Of a stretch of DNA of 50,299 bases, positions 35,392-44,836 are shown in pieces. The notes below the pieces were generated by a model. That model was not told the DNA's origin. It did no database searches and saw only the letters and a program-made list of their open reading frames with translations. The stretch is from assembly GCF_001571325.1 (NCBI RefSeq), contig NZ_BCTO01000018.1, positions 1 to 50,299 of the forward strand, given 5' to 3'. The translations under genes were made by a program, and so were the position numbers. This stretch comes from Delftia tsuruhatensis NBRC 16741. GTDB lineage: Bacteria; Pseudomonadota; Gammaproteobacteria; Burkholderiales; Burkholderiaceae_C. Position 1 is the stretch's first letter, and each line of letters begins with the position of its first letter.

Positions 35392-37095
35392 TCAGGCGTG
35401 TTCCAGCAGCTGGGTCTCGCGCGTGTCACGGCCAGAGGCCAGCGAGGCGCGGCCTGCGGCCGGTGCCAGGCTGGGCTGGCCCTGGGAGGGACGGCCGTAG
35501 GAAGCATGCGAGCCCATGGATGCCACGGCCGCACCGGCAATGCGGAACTGGCCCACCACCTGCGCCAGGCGCGCGGCCTGCTCGCGCAGCGACTCGGCAG
35601 CGGCGGCTGATTCCTCGACCAGGGCTGCGTTCTGCTGCGTCATGCGGTCGATGTCGCCCACGGCCTGGTTGACCTGGCCGATGCCGCCCGACTGCTCGCT
35701 GGAAGCCGCCGTGATCTCGCCAATGATGTCGCCCACGCGCTGCACGCTGTCCACGATCTCCTTCATGGTCTTGCCCGCGTCCTCGACCTGGCGCACGCCC
35801 ACGTCCACGGCCTGCACGCTGGTCTGGATCAGCGCCTTGATCTCGCTGGCCGCCTGGGCCGAGCGCTGGGCCAGGGATCGCACCTCGGCCGCCACCACGG
35901 CAAAGCCGCGGCCCTGCTCGCCGGCGCGCGCCGCTTCCACGGCGGCGTTCAGCGCCAGGATGTTGGTCTGGAAGGCGATGGAGTCGATCAGGCCGATGAT
36001 GTCGCCGATCTTGCGGCTGGAGGTCGTGATCTCCTGCATGCTCACCACGGCCTGGGCCACCACGTCGCCACCGCGCGTGGCCGTGGTCGAGGCAGAGGCC
36101 GCCAGCTGGTTGGCCAGCTGCGAGGACGATGCCGTCTGCTGCACCGTGGCCGTGAGCTGGGACAGCGAGGCCACGGTCTCCTGCACATTGCTGGCCGTCT
36201 GCTCTGTGCGCGAGGACAGGTCCTGGTTGCCCGTGGCGATCTCCTGGCTGGCCGTGGCGATGTTGCCGCTGGCATCGCGCACCTGGGTCACCATGGAGCC
36301 CAGGCTCTGCTGCATCTGGTCCAGCGCGCGCTGCAGGTCGGCCACCTCGTCCTTGCCCTCCACCTTCACGCTCTGCGACAGGTCGCCCTGGGCGATGGTC
36401 AGCGCCGTCTGGCGCGCCTGCACCAGGGGGCGGCAGATGGACAGCATGTTCATCAGCGTCAGCGGCACCACCACCAGCACCGTGAGCACCACGGCGGCGA
36501 CGAAGATCCACTGCGTCTGCTCGGCCACGCCCTGCTCCTCGGCGGCCATGGCATCGACCTGCTGGCGCAGCAGCTGGTCGAGCTGGGCGATGAGCTTTTC
36601 GACCTCGGCCACCTCGGCCATGGCCTTGCCGCTCATGCGGTTGGCCGTGGTGGCCGTGTCGTAGCCACCGGCCTCCAGCTGGCGCGCAATGTGCTCGAAC
36701 TGCTGGCGGTAGCGGTCCACACGGTCGGAGATGCCGCTGACGATGGCATCGTCGGCAGGGTCCTCGTCCTTCAGAAAACGCCCCGCCACGGCCTTGACGC
36801 GCTCGATGGCCGCCAGCCACTGCCCGTGGGCCTTGCGCACCTCGTCGGCACGCTCGTACTGGATGATCATGTCCTTTTCATGGGCGCGCACCGCGCCCAG
36901 CTCGGCGCGCAACTCCACCATGTAGCCCATCTTGGCGTACGAGGTATGCATGAACTGCTGACTCATGCCATGGATGCGGAACATGCCCAGCATCCCGGCT
37001 CCGCCCAGCAGACCCAGCAGCACCAGCACCATGGCGATGGCACCCAGCATCCGCGTGCGGATCGTGAAAGCCCGCATCATTCCCAACAAGTTCAT
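35392..37095 (-). CDS. methyl-accepting chemotaxis protein
   Basis: This 567-residue inner-membrane chemoreceptor has a first membrane segment at about residues 16-38, a periplasmic four-helix-bundle-type sensor (about 40-185), a second membrane segment (about 187-210), HAMP (about 211-265), and a long cytoplasmic signalling domain. The hairpin tip contains [24 protein letters not shown] and [17 protein letters not shown]. The C-terminus ends in TQLLEHA, with no NWETF-type receptor-methylase tether. Ligand unknown. No che genes are adjacent. Confidence 0.94.
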   Translation of the reverse strand: MNLLGMMRAFTIRTRMLGAIAMVLVLLGLLGGAGMLGMFRIHGMSQQFMHTSYAKMGYMVELRAELGAVRAHEKDMIIQYERADEVRKAHGQWLAAIERVKAVAGRFLKDEDPADDAIVSGISDRVDRYRQQFEHIARQLEAGGYDTATTANRMSGKAMAEVAEVEKLIAQLDQLLRQQVDAMAAEEQGVAEQTQWIFVAAVVLTVLVVVPLTLMNMLSICRPLVQARQTALTIAQGDLSQSVKVEGKDEVADLQRALDQMQQSLGSMVTQVRDASGNIATASQEIATGNQDLSSRTEQTASNVQETVASLSQLTATVQQTASSSQLANQLAASASTTATRGGDVVAQAVVSMQEITTSSRKIGDIIGLIDSIAFQTNILALNAAVEAARAGEQGRGFAVVAAEVRSLAQRSAQAASEIKALIQTSVQAVDVGVRQVEDAGKTMKEIVDSVQRVGDIIGEITAASSEQSGGIGQVNQAVGDIDRMTQQNAALVEESAAAAESLREQAARLAQVVGQFRIAGAAVASMGSHASYGRPSQGQPSLAPAAGRASLASGRDTRETQLLEHA

Positions 37096-37395
37096 GACCG
37101 TTTTCCTCTCTGTCAGTCAGGGCGCACGCACGGTCTCCAAATGCATAGCGCCAACGTAAATACAAATTGTTGCAGTTTGTCAGATGATCGCCAATGGTCT
37201 ATGACGGTTTTTGCATATTCACGGCTCTTTTCGATCTATCGGCCATTGCAGCGGATCATTGAGCCGGCCGACTCACATCGAGTTGGGCCAAATCAACCCT
37301 TGCCCAGCCAGGCGCTTGACCTTGCCATGGTGTCAGGGTTCAACATGCCGTCCATGGCTTGCGCCACTTCGGCGCGCCCCAACCAGGAGCTAGAA
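37096..37395. other. 300-base divergent region between chemoreceptor and copZ
   Basis: It is AT-richer than its surroundings next to the chemoreceptor start, which is probably that gene's promoter. It holds a CueR-type promoter at 37316 on the copZ side. No further gene was seen. Confidence 0.5.
37316..37346 (+). promoter_or_regulatory. CueR-type copper-responsive promoter of copZ
   Basis: A TTGACC -35 box runs into the imperfect dyad ACCTTGCC-ATGGT-GTCAGGGT. A weak -10-like CAACAT follows after 19 bases. Overlong spacing with a dyad between the boxes is the hallmark of MerR-family promoters. It lies 50 bases before copZ. Confidence 0.7.
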
Positions 37396-37590
37396 ATGCA
37401 ACATGTTTTCACCGTGCAGGGCATGACCTGCGGCCACTGCGAACGCGCCGTCACCCAGGCCGTGCAGGGCGTGGATGACCAGGCCCAGGTAAAAATCGAT
37501 CGCGCAGCCCAGCGCGTGGAAGTCGACAGCAGCGCCAGCCGCGAGGCGCTGGGCGCGGCCATCGCCGAAGAAGGCTACAAGGTCGCCTGA
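37396..37590 (+). CDS. copZ: copper chaperone CopZ (heavy-metal-associated domain)
   Basis: This 64-residue single HMA domain has the metal-binding MTCGHC (residues 10-15) and the family fold through EEGYKVA. It carries Cu(I) in the cytoplasm to an exporter. CAGGAGC precedes the ATG. cueR follows at 21 bases. The usual partner ATPase copA is not in this window. Confidence 0.92.
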   Translation: MQHVFTVQGMTCGHCERAVTQAVQGVDDQAQVKIDRAAQRVEVDSSASREALGAAIAEEGYKVA

Positions 37591-37611
37591 GTCCCCGGAG
37601 TGACACGCACC

Positions 37612-38049
37612 ATGTCCGCCCAAGCACAGCACTGGCCCGTCTCCATCGGCGAGGCCGCGCGCCGCGCCGGTGTCTCGGCGCGCATGGTGCGCCACTACGA
37701 AGCCCAGGGCCTGCTGCCGCCCATGCACCGCACGGACGGCGGCTACCGCCAGTACGCCGAGTCCGACGTGCACGCCCTGCGCTTCATCCGCCGCGCCCGC
37801 GACCTCGGTTTCTCCATGGACGAGATCGCCACCTTGCTGGGCCTGTGGCAGGACAAGAGCCGTGCCAGCAGCCAGGTCAAGGACATCGCCCAGCGCCACA
37901 TCGACGCACTGACCGAGCGCATCGCCGCCATGCAGGCCATGCAGCGCACGCTCAAGACCCTGGTGCAATGCTGCCACGGCGACGACCGGCCGGACTGCCC
38001 GATATTGGATGATCTGGCGGCGCCCGACACAGTGGGAAGCGGCGCTTAA
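37612..38049 (+). CDS. cueR: copper-responsive MerR-family regulator CueR
   Basis: This 145-residue activator has a MerR helix-turn-helix (SIGEAARRAGVSARMVRHYEAQGLLPP), a dimerisation coiled coil (about 85-120) and a C-terminal metal loop CCHGDDRPDCPIL whose cysteines match CueR-type Cu(I) sites. An in-frame GTG at 37600 is an alternative start; ATG 37612 fits the family better. It likely acts on the 37316 promoter. Confidence 0.9.
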   Translation: MSAQAQHWPVSIGEAARRAGVSARMVRHYEAQGLLPPMHRTDGGYRQYAESDVHALRFIRRARDLGFSMDEIATLLGLWQDKSRASSQVKDIAQRHIDALTERIAAMQAMQRTLKTLVQCCHGDDRPDCPILDDLAAPDTVGSGA

Positions 38050-38063
38050 TTTAAGCTGTGGTC

Positions 38064-39689
38064 ATGCTCACCACGCCCACCCAGCTTCACCAATGGTTGC
38101 TTGAGCCTGAAGGTCAGCGGCTTGAGTTCAAGGAAGCCAAGCAGCGTTATGACTTTGAAAAACTGCTCAAGTACTGCGTAGCCCTGGCCAACGAAGGCGG
38201 CGGCGCCATCGTGCTGGGTGTGACCGACAAACGACCTCGCCTCATCGTAGGTACGCAGGCGTTCGAAGACCCGGGCCGCACCGAGGCCGGATTGCACCAG
38301 AGACTGGGCCACCGTATCCCTGTTGAGGAACTGCGCCTGCCGCAAGGCCGTGTGCTGGTTGTGCGTGTGCCCTCCCGGCTGCCCGGCACGGCATGGCAGA
38401 TCGACGGCAGCTTTCTCAAACGGGCCGGCGATGATCTGGCGGCAATGAGCGCGCAAGAACTGCGGGCCATCTTCGATGAAACCGGCCCCGACTTCTCGGC
38501 ACAGCCATGCCCAGGGGCCACGCTGGAGGATCTGGAGCCGTCATCCATTGCATTGTTCCGGGAGCGCTGGGCTCGCAAAGGCAATACCCCTCGCAGACGC
38601 GAACTGGGCGACGAACAGACCTTGCGGGATGCAGAGTTGCTCGTAGAAGGCAATCAGGTGAGCTATGCCGCGCTCATCCTGTTCGGCAAAAGAGCGGCTC
38701 TGACAAGATGGTTGGCCCAGGCGGAGCTGGTATTTGAATACCGGTCGTCCGAAGCTGCAGGACCGGCTGCCGATCGCGAGGAATTTCGAGAGGGCTTTTT
38801 TGCGTGGCAGGACGCGCTCTGGAAAAAGATCAACTTGCGCAATGACCGCCAAAGCTACCAGGACGACTTTTTCCGCATGGACCTGCCGACATTTGCCGAG
38901 GTTCCGGTCCGGGAAGCGCTCCTGAACGCGGTTGCCCATCGGGACTATCGCTTGGGTGGCTCGATTTTCGTCAGGCAATTTTCCAAGCGGCTGGAGGTGA
39001 TCAGCCCGGGAGGGCTGCCTCCCGGAATCACGCCCGAGAACATCATTGATCAACAGAATCCGCGCAATCGCAGACTCGCCGAAGCCCTCGCCCGCTGCGG
39101 CTTGATCGAGCGCTCTGGTCAAGGCCTGAACCTGATGGTGGAAAGCGCCGTGCGACAAGGCAAGCCCCTGCCCAGCCTTGCGGGAACATCCGCCCACGAA
39201 GTACGGCTGACCCTGGAAGGTGGGGTGCGCAACCCGGCCTTCGTACGCTTCATGGAGCACCTCGGCGAAGAGAAGCTGAGCAGCTTCTCGACATTGGACT
39301 ACCTCGCGCTGGAATGCCTGCAACAGGAAAAGCCGCTGTCTGCCCCTTTGAGGGAACGCCTTGCAGGCCTGCTGGCGGCGGGAGCGGTGGAATCCATAGG
39401 TCGAGGCAAAGGGACGCGCTACATCCTGTCCGAGGCCTTGTATGCGTCTTTGGGCGCCAAAGGAACGCATACCCGGCAACGCGGCCTGGACAGAGAGACC
39501 AACAAGGCGCTGCTGCTCAAACACCTCACAAAGCACAGAGAGCATGGCGCTGCGCTGGCCGAACTGCGGCAGGTGCTGCCGTCCTTGCCAATGAGTGCCG
39601 TTCAGGATTTGCTGAAAGAGCTGCGCAATGAGGGGCGCCTCCAGCTGATGGGTGCGCGCCGTTGGGCACGATGGCATTTGTCGGATTGA
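38064..39689 (+). CDS. AlbA_2 (Schlafen-like) / RecG-C-type ATP-binding protein
   Basis: This 541-residue protein has an N-terminal AlbA_2 (divergent AAA-4/Schlafen-related) domain (about residues 8-130: EGQRLEFKEAKQRYDFEKLL, GGGAIVLGVTD). A middle/C-terminal ATPase-like module follows, with VREALLNAVAHRDYRLGG, FSKRLEVISPGGLPPGITPENI and RNRRLAEALARCGLIERSGQG (about 285-365), then winged-helix segments near the end. COG2865-type proteins are predicted regulators, and some are found near defence or mobile genes; function here is unknown. Sampled lines are about 48% GC against 62-80% in neighbouring genes, so it is probably acquired. ATG 38064 or GTG 38058 starts it, 14 bases after cueR. Confidence 0.85.
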   Translation: MLTTPTQLHQWLLEPEGQRLEFKEAKQRYDFEKLLKYCVALANEGGGAIVLGVTDKRPRLIVGTQAFEDPGRTEAGLHQRLGHRIPVEELRLPQGRVLVVRVPSRLPGTAWQIDGSFLKRAGDDLAAMSAQELRAIFDETGPDFSAQPCPGATLEDLEPSSIALFRERWARKGNTPRRRELGDEQTLRDAELLVEGNQVSYAALILFGKRAALTRWLAQAELVFEYRSSEAAGPAADREEFREGFFAWQDALWKKINLRNDRQSYQDDFFRMDLPTFAEVPVREALLNAVAHRDYRLGGSIFVRQFSKRLEVISPGGLPPGITPENIIDQQNPRNRRLAEALARCGLIERSGQGLNLMVESAVRQGKPLPSLAGTSAHEVRLTLEGGVRNPAFVRFMEHLGEEKLSSFSTLDYLALECLQQEKPLSAPLRERLAGLLAAGAVESIGRGKGTRYILSEALYASLGAKGTHTRQRGLDRETNKALLLKHLTKHREHGAALAELRQVLPSLPMSAVQDLLKELRNEGRLQLMGARRWARWHLSD

Positions 39690-39889
39690 TATCTGCAGCG
39701 TTTGGGCCGTGGCATCAAGACCGGTCTATGAGTCCAAAAGATGCCAAGTTCTTTAGCCTCTTTTAGAGAGTGCGAAAAACTGTTTCCCCACAACGACTTA
39801 TAAAGCGCCCCAAAATTGCCGGAGGCTCTTTTAGGCTCTTGGAAACACCTCTATAGAACCAAAGCTCTGCGGGCATGTGCGGCTTCGGC
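39690..39889. other. AT-rich gap after the AlbA_2 gene
   Basis: About 45% GC by hand count over 120 bases. It has a short tandem-like GGCTCTTTTAGGCTCTT (39833 area) and a related CCTCTTTTAGAG (39757 area). No gene, terminator or attachment site was identified. It is probably the tail of the acquired segment. Confidence 0.5.
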
Positions 39890-40645
39890 TCAATCCTTGG
39901 AAGGGTTTGCCGCGCGCTTTGCGGGGGCCGCGCGCCGAGCAGGCTCCGCCCTGCGCAACACCCCCCCCATCAAGGTATCAATGCACTGCTGCGCCACTTC
40001 CTCGGCCGAGTACTGGCCGCCGGGCTGGTACCAGCGGCCTATCCAGCTGAGCGCGCCGGCAATCACGAAGGCCGTCATCTTGGGGTCGCAGGGGGCCAGG
40101 GAGCCCTCCTGCACGCCAGCGGCCACCAGGCGCCGGAAGGCCTGGTCTATGGCGGCCTTCTGGCGGCGCAGTTCGCGGCGGCTGTCGGGGGGGACCTGTT
40201 CGTCGCCGACACGGATCAGGCACATGCCGAAGTCCATGGTGACGATGCGCGCATAGACCTGCATGCAGGCGCGCAGCTGGTCCACGGCTTGGCCACCTGC
40301 GCGGCGCGAGGCCTCGATGCCTTCCAGCGTCATGGCCAGGCCCTGGTTCACGCACTGCAGCAGGATCTCGTCCTTGTTCTTGACGTAGTAGTACAGCGTG
40401 GGCTTGCTCACGCCCAGCCGCGCGGCGATGTCGTCCAGCGAGGTGGCGGAGAAGCCGCGCTCGTTGAACAGCTGCGCGGCGGCCTGCAGCACGGCCTGGC
40501 GCTTGGCCTCGCGCTGCTGCTCGCGGTCGGGCGTGCCGCTCCAGGGCGAGTCCACGGCGGGCGCCGCACGGCCTTTGCGGGCGCGGGTTCCGGGGCTGGG
40601 GCTGGGGCTGGGTCGGGTCTTGGTTTCAGGGCTCGATGGCTTCAT
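39890..40645 (-). CDS. TetR-family transcriptional regulator
   Basis: This 251-residue repressor has a Pro/Ser-rich N-terminal extension (about 1-45), a TetR helix-turn-helix (about 50-95: AAAQLFNERGFSATSLDDIA, ARLGVSKPTLYYYVKNKDEIL) and a C-terminal ligand domain ending in a basic Ala/Arg-rich tail. The ATG at 40645 gives the expected HTH position; a shorter start is possible. It is divergent from livG and probably controls the transport/beta-oxidation cluster in response to a CoA ester or acid. Confidence 0.9.
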   Translation of the reverse strand: MKPSSPETKTRPSPSPSPGTRARKGRAAPAVDSPWSGTPDREQQREAKRQAVLQAAAQLFNERGFSATSLDDIAARLGVSKPTLYYYVKNKDEILLQCVNQGLAMTLEGIEASRRAGGQAVDQLRACMQVYARIVTMDFGMCLIRVGDEQVPPDSRRELRRQKAAIDQAFRRLVAAGVQEGSLAPCDPKMTAFVIAGALSWIGRWYQPGGQYSAEEVAQQCIDTLMGGVLRRAEPARRAAPAKRAANPSKD

Positions 40646-40704
40646 GGCGGCGGTCGCACCGGGGAAATCACCGATGCTGCATGCGGTGGGCGACAACCAG
40701 AATC

Positions 40705-40736
40705 TACTCCAAAGTAAGCAGTCTACGCACCAGTAG
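40705..40736. promoter_or_regulatory. two adjacent short dyads in the TetR-livG region
   Basis: TACT-CCAA-AGTA (40705-40716) and CTAC-GCACCA-GTAG (40723-40736) are perfect short inverted repeats 18 bases apart, start to start, ahead of livG. They are candidate TetR operators. Confidence 0.45.
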
Positions 40737-40775
40737 GCTCCTGCCCGGCTCGACGAACCAACGCACGAGACAGCC

Positions 40776-41660
40776 ATGGAGACACACCCCGACGGCGGCC
40801 CGCCCGCCCCCTTGCTGCAGGTCGATGGCATCACGCTCGCCTTTGGCGGAGTGAAGGCGCTGTCGGGCGTGGGCTTCGATGTGCAGCCCGGCTCGATCAC
40901 GGCCGTGATCGGTCCCAACGGCGCGGGCAAGACGTCGCTGTTCAACACCATCTCGGGCTTTTACCGGCCCACGGGCGGCTCCATCCGCTTCCAGGGCGAG
41001 GACATCACGCGCGTGCCGGCGCCGCGCCGCGCGCGGCTGGGCCTGGGGCGCAGCTTCCAGAACATTGCGCTGTTCCGGGGCATGACGGTGCTGGACAACA
41101 TCAAGCTGGGCCGCCACGCCCACCTGCGCACCAACGTGTTCGATGCCCTGCTCTACCTGGGCCGCGCTCGCCGCGAAGAGGCCGAGCTGCGCCGCGACAT
41201 CGAGGAGCGCATCATCGATTTCCTGGAGATAGACCACATCCGACATGCGCCCGTGGCCGCCCTGTCCTACGGCCTGCAAAAGCGCGTGGAGATGGCGCGC
41301 GCCCTGGCCATGCAGCCGCGCATCCTGATGCTGGACGAGCCCGTGGCCGGCATGAACCGCGAGGAGACCGAGGACATGGCGCGCTTCATCCTGGACGTGC
41401 GCGCCGAATGGGGCGTGACCGTGCTCATGGTGGAGCACGACATGGGCATGGTCATGGACCTGTCCGACCATGTGGTGGTGCTCAACTTCGGCCAGGTCAT
41501 CGCCCAGGGCACGCCCGCCGTGGTGCAGACCGATCCCGAGGTGAACCGGGCCTACCTGGGCGCCGGTGATGTGGGCGAGCTGCGGCGCCGGCTGCGCGGC
41601 GCGTCCGCCCGGCCGGAGCCCGCCACGCCGCAGCCTGCCCTGGCACAGGAAGCCGCATGA
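40776..41660 (+). CDS. livG: branched-chain amino acid-type ABC transporter ATPase (LivG-like)
   Basis: This 294-residue ATPase couples ATP to import at the inner membrane. It has Walker A GPNGAGKT, the LivG-type QNIALFRGMTVLDN, the signature LSYGLQKRVEMARAL, Walker B ILMLDEPVAGMN and the H-loop VEHDM. The signature begins LSYG rather than LSGG, as is usual in this family. Its stop overlaps the livH start by 4 bases. It is first in livG-H-M-K-F. Liv-type systems also carry aromatic and organic acids, which the linked CoA ligase favours. Confidence 0.93.
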   Translation: METHPDGGPPAPLLQVDGITLAFGGVKALSGVGFDVQPGSITAVIGPNGAGKTSLFNTISGFYRPTGGSIRFQGEDITRVPAPRRARLGLGRSFQNIALFRGMTVLDNIKLGRHAHLRTNVFDALLYLGRARREEAELRRDIEERIIDFLEIDHIRHAPVAALSYGLQKRVEMARALAMQPRILMLDEPVAGMNREETEDMARFILDVRAEWGVTVLMVEHDMGMVMDLSDHVVVLNFGQVIAQGTPAVVQTDPEVNRAYLGAGDVGELRRRLRGASARPEPATPQPALAQEAA

Positions 41661-42538
41661 TGGACTGGGCCTACCTGTTCGAGATTGCCCTCACGGGCCT
41701 GGCCGGCGGCGGCCTGTATGCGCTGGCCGCGCTGGCCTTCGTGGTGGTCTACAAGGCCACGCGCGTGGTCAACATCGCCATCGGCGAGCTGCTGATGGTG
41801 GGCGCCTACCTGTTCTTCACCTTCGCGGCCATGTTCGCGCTGCCGCTGTGGCTGGCCATTCCCGCCGCCGTGCTGGGCACGGGGCTGCTGGGCGCGCTGA
41901 TCGAGCGCACCATGATCCGGCCGCTGCTGGGCGAGCCGCCGATCTCGGTGTTCATGGTCACCGTGGGCCTGGCCTCGGTGCTGGTGGGCCTGGTGGAGCT
42001 GATCTGGACGGCCGACCAGCGCCGCCTGCCCGAGTTCATGCCCACGCAGCCCGTGATGATCGGCGAGGCCTTTCTCGCGCCCAAGGTGGCCTGGGGCGCA
42101 GCCGTGGCCGTGGTCTTCATCGCGGCCGTGCTGCTGGTGTTCCGCTACTGGCGCGGCGGCGTGGCCCTGCGTGCGACGGCCAGCGACCAGGCAGCGGCCT
42201 ATTCGGTGGGCATCAACGTGCCGCGCGTGTTCTCGCTGGTCTGGGTGGTGTCGGCCATGATCGCCGCCGTGTCGGGAATCATCGTCGGCTCCATCGGCGG
42301 CATCTCGTCGAGCATGGGCGTGTTCGGCCTGTCGGTGCTGGTGGTCGTCATCGTGGGCGGGCTGGACAGCGTGCTGGGCGCACTGGTCGGCGGCCTGTTC
42401 ATCGGCCTGGTGGAGGCGCTGGCCGGCGCCTACCTGGGCGGCGAATACAAGCTGCTGGCCACCTTCATCGTGCTGGTCGTGGTGCTGATGCTCAGGCCCT
42501 ACGGCCTGTTCGGCACGCACGAGATCGAGCGGCTCTAG
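41657..42538 (+). CDS. livH: ABC transporter permease, LivH type
   Basis: This 293-residue inner-membrane protein has about eight hydrophobic segments. GGGLYALAALAFVVVYKATR, VNIAIGELLMVGAY and the cytoplasmic loop GVALRATASDQAAAYSVGIN are the LivH features. It is translationally coupled to livG by ATGA. Confidence 0.93.
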   Translation: MMDWAYLFEIALTGLAGGGLYALAALAFVVVYKATRVVNIAIGELLMVGAYLFFTFAAMFALPLWLAIPAAVLGTGLLGALIERTMIRPLLGEPPISVFMVTVGLASVLVGLVELIWTADQRRLPEFMPTQPVMIGEAFLAPKVAWGAAVAVVFIAAVLLVFRYWRGGVALRATASDQAAAYSVGINVPRVFSLVWVVSAMIAAVSGIIVGSIGGISSSMGVFGLSVLVVVIVGGLDSVLGALVGGLFIGLVEALAGAYLGGEYKLLATFIVLVVVLMLRPYGLFGTHEIERL

Positions 42539-42560
42539 ACAGTTTCGCAAGGACGGCAGC

Positions 42561-43598
42561 ATGCGCATAGGCACCCTCAAGGAAAGCTACATCGCCGACG
42601 CGGCGCTGTTCGACTCCCGCACGCAACGCATCTGGCTGGCCGTGGCCGGCGCGCTGCTGCTGCTGTTCCCCTTCATGGCCAGCGACTACTGGCTGTACCT
42701 GGCCTGCCTGGTCAGCATCAACGTGGCCAGCGCCACGGGGCTGAACATCCTCACGGGCTACACGGGCCTGGTGAGCCTGGGCCAGGCTGCCTTCATGGGA
42801 CTGGGCGCCTACACGGTGGCCATCGTGCAGGCGCGCTGGGGCACGCCCGTGCTGTTCAACCTGCTGGCGGGCGGCTTCGTGGCCATGCTGGGCGGCATCG
42901 TGGTGGGCCTGCCCTCGCTGCGCGTCAAGGGCCTGTACCTGGCGATTGCCACCATCGCGGCCTCGTTCATCGCCCATTTCCTGTTCGCCAACCTCAGGCT
43001 CACGGGCGGCACGGCGGGCCTGACGCTGCAGCCGGCCACGGTGTTCGGCGTGGCGCTGGATACGTCGTTCCGGCTGTACTGGGTGATCGTGCCGGTCACG
43101 CTGCTGATGCTGCTGGGCGCGGCCAACCTGTTTCGCACGCGCACAGGCCGCGCCTTCATCGCCATCCGCGACCGCGACATCTCGGCCGAGGTGCTGGGCA
43201 TACCGCTGCTGCGCTACAAGCTGCTGTCGTTCGGGCTGTCCTCGTTCTACGCGGGCGTGGCGGGCGGGCTGTGGGCGTACTTCTTCCGCGTGGTCACGCC
43301 TGAGAGCTTTCCGCTCTTGATGTCCATCTTCTTTCTGGCAGCCATCATCGTCGGCGGCATGGGCTCCATCCTGGGCTCCATCCTGGGCGCGGTCTTCATG
43401 ACCATGGTGCCGGAGCTGCTCAAGCTCATCGTGGACCTGCTGCCCGGCGGCTCCGAGCTCACCGTCTTCCTGTCGCCCGTGCGCACCATGGTGTTCGGGC
43501 TGCTGATCATCGTCTTTCTGGTCTTCGAGCCGCAGGGGCTCGCACAAATGTGGCGGCGCCTGCGCCGCTTCTTCCACCTGTGGCCCTTCCGCAATTGA
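42561..43598 (+). CDS. livM: ABC transporter permease, LivM type
   Basis: This 345-residue inner-membrane protein has about nine to ten hydrophobic segments. SATGLNILTGYTGLVSLGQA (about 55-74) and the loop GRAFIAIRDRDISAEVLGI are LivM signatures. It lies 22 bases after livH and pairs with it to form the channel. Confidence 0.93.
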   Translation: MRIGTLKESYIADAALFDSRTQRIWLAVAGALLLLFPFMASDYWLYLACLVSINVASATGLNILTGYTGLVSLGQAAFMGLGAYTVAIVQARWGTPVLFNLLAGGFVAMLGGIVVGLPSLRVKGLYLAIATIAASFIAHFLFANLRLTGGTAGLTLQPATVFGVALDTSFRLYWVIVPVTLLMLLGAANLFRTRTGRAFIAIRDRDISAEVLGIPLLRYKLLSFGLSSFYAGVAGGLWAYFFRVVTPESFPLLMSIFFLAAIIVGGMGSILGSILGAVFMTMVPELLKLIVDLLPGGSELTVFLSPVRTMVFGLLIIVFLVFEPQGLAQMWRRLRRFFHLWPFRN

Positions 43599-43634
43599 GG
43601 CGGCGCCGCGCACGACAAGCAAAAGGAGACAAGC

Positions 43635-44811
43635 ATGCAGCAACACACGACTTCCTCGCGCCGCCGCAGCCTGCTGCTGGCGGCCGGCGCCAGCCTGGCC
43701 GCGCCGCTGGCCGCCCGCGCCCAGGCTGGCGGCGAAGACATTGTGATCGGCGGCTCCATCCCCATGACGGGCGTGTTCGCCTTCGCGGGCGTGGGCATCA
43801 ATGCCGGCATGGGCGACTACGTGAAGATCGTCAACGAGGCCGGCGGCATCAAGGGCCGCAAGGTCCGCTACGTGCCCGAGGACACGGGCTACAAGGTCGA
43901 TGTCTCGGTGGCCGCGTTCAAGAAGATCACCAGCCAGAACAAGGTCAACCTCTACTACGGCGACTCCACGGGCTTTTCCAAGACCATCAATCCGGAGCTG
44001 GACCGCAACGGCGCCATCCTCATGGCGGGCGCCTCCTTCGCCACCGAGCTCAACAACCCGGCCAAGTACCCGAACCAGTTCCTCGTGGGGCCCGACTACA
44101 CGGAGATGTTCGGCATCCTGCTCAAGCACATCGCCAAGGAAAAGCCGGGCGCCAAGGTGGCCTTCGTCTACTCCGACTCCGAATTCGGCCGCGACCCCAT
44201 CGAGGCCAGCGAAGCGGCCGCCAAGAAGCTGGGCCTGAACATGGTGGCCAAGCTGATGACGCCGCCCGGCAGCGTGGACGTGTCCACCGAAGTCATCAAG
44301 CTGCGCCGCGCCCGACTACACCATCTTCCACGGCTACATCCTCGCGCCCATTCCCGAGTTCATCCAGCAGGGCAAGCAGATGGGCATGACCAGCCGATGG
44401 ATGGGCACCTTCTGGACCATGGACAGCTCCACCGTCATGAAGATGGGCGAGGCCGGCGACGGCTTCATGGGCGTCATGCCCTACCGCTACTACTACGACA
44501 CCTCGGCCAAGGCGCCCATGCTGGACAAGATCCGCGCGCTGCGCCCCGAGTACCAGAGCACGGCCTATATCCAGGGCTTTCTGGCGGCCATGCTGTTCGT
44601 GGAATCGGCCAGGCGTTGCCTGGACGCGGGCAAGCCGCTCACCGGCCCCAACCTCAAGGCAGCGCTCAACTCCATCAAGGACTTCGACACGGGCGGACTG
44701 ATCGGCGTGCCCATCACCATCAAGGGCAATTCCATCCCCGTGGGCCGCGTCTACAAGGCGGACATGAAGGCGCAGAAGATGCTGCCTGCGTCCGACTGGA
44801 TCGCACTTTGA
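43635..44811 (+). pseudogene. livK: LivK-type substrate-binding protein gene with a frameshift
   Basis: Residues 1 to about 225 read in one frame: a Tat-like signal SSRRRSLLLAAGASLAAPLAARA, then DIVIGGSIPMTGVFAFAGVG and YTEMFGILLKHIAKEKPGAKVAF. The rest continues in the +1 frame from about 44311 (PDYTIFHGYILAPIPEFIQQ through KMLPASDWIAL) to a stop at 44811. The break falls at CGC CGC G|CC CGA C near 44310. Both halves are well conserved, so the gene is recently broken or the base call is wrong; restoring 2 or 5 missing bases would join them. If real, the uptake system lacks its own receptor. AAAGGAGACAAGC precedes the ATG. Confidence 0.88.
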
Positions 44812-44836
44812 CCGTCGTCCGAACAGACGCCCGCAC

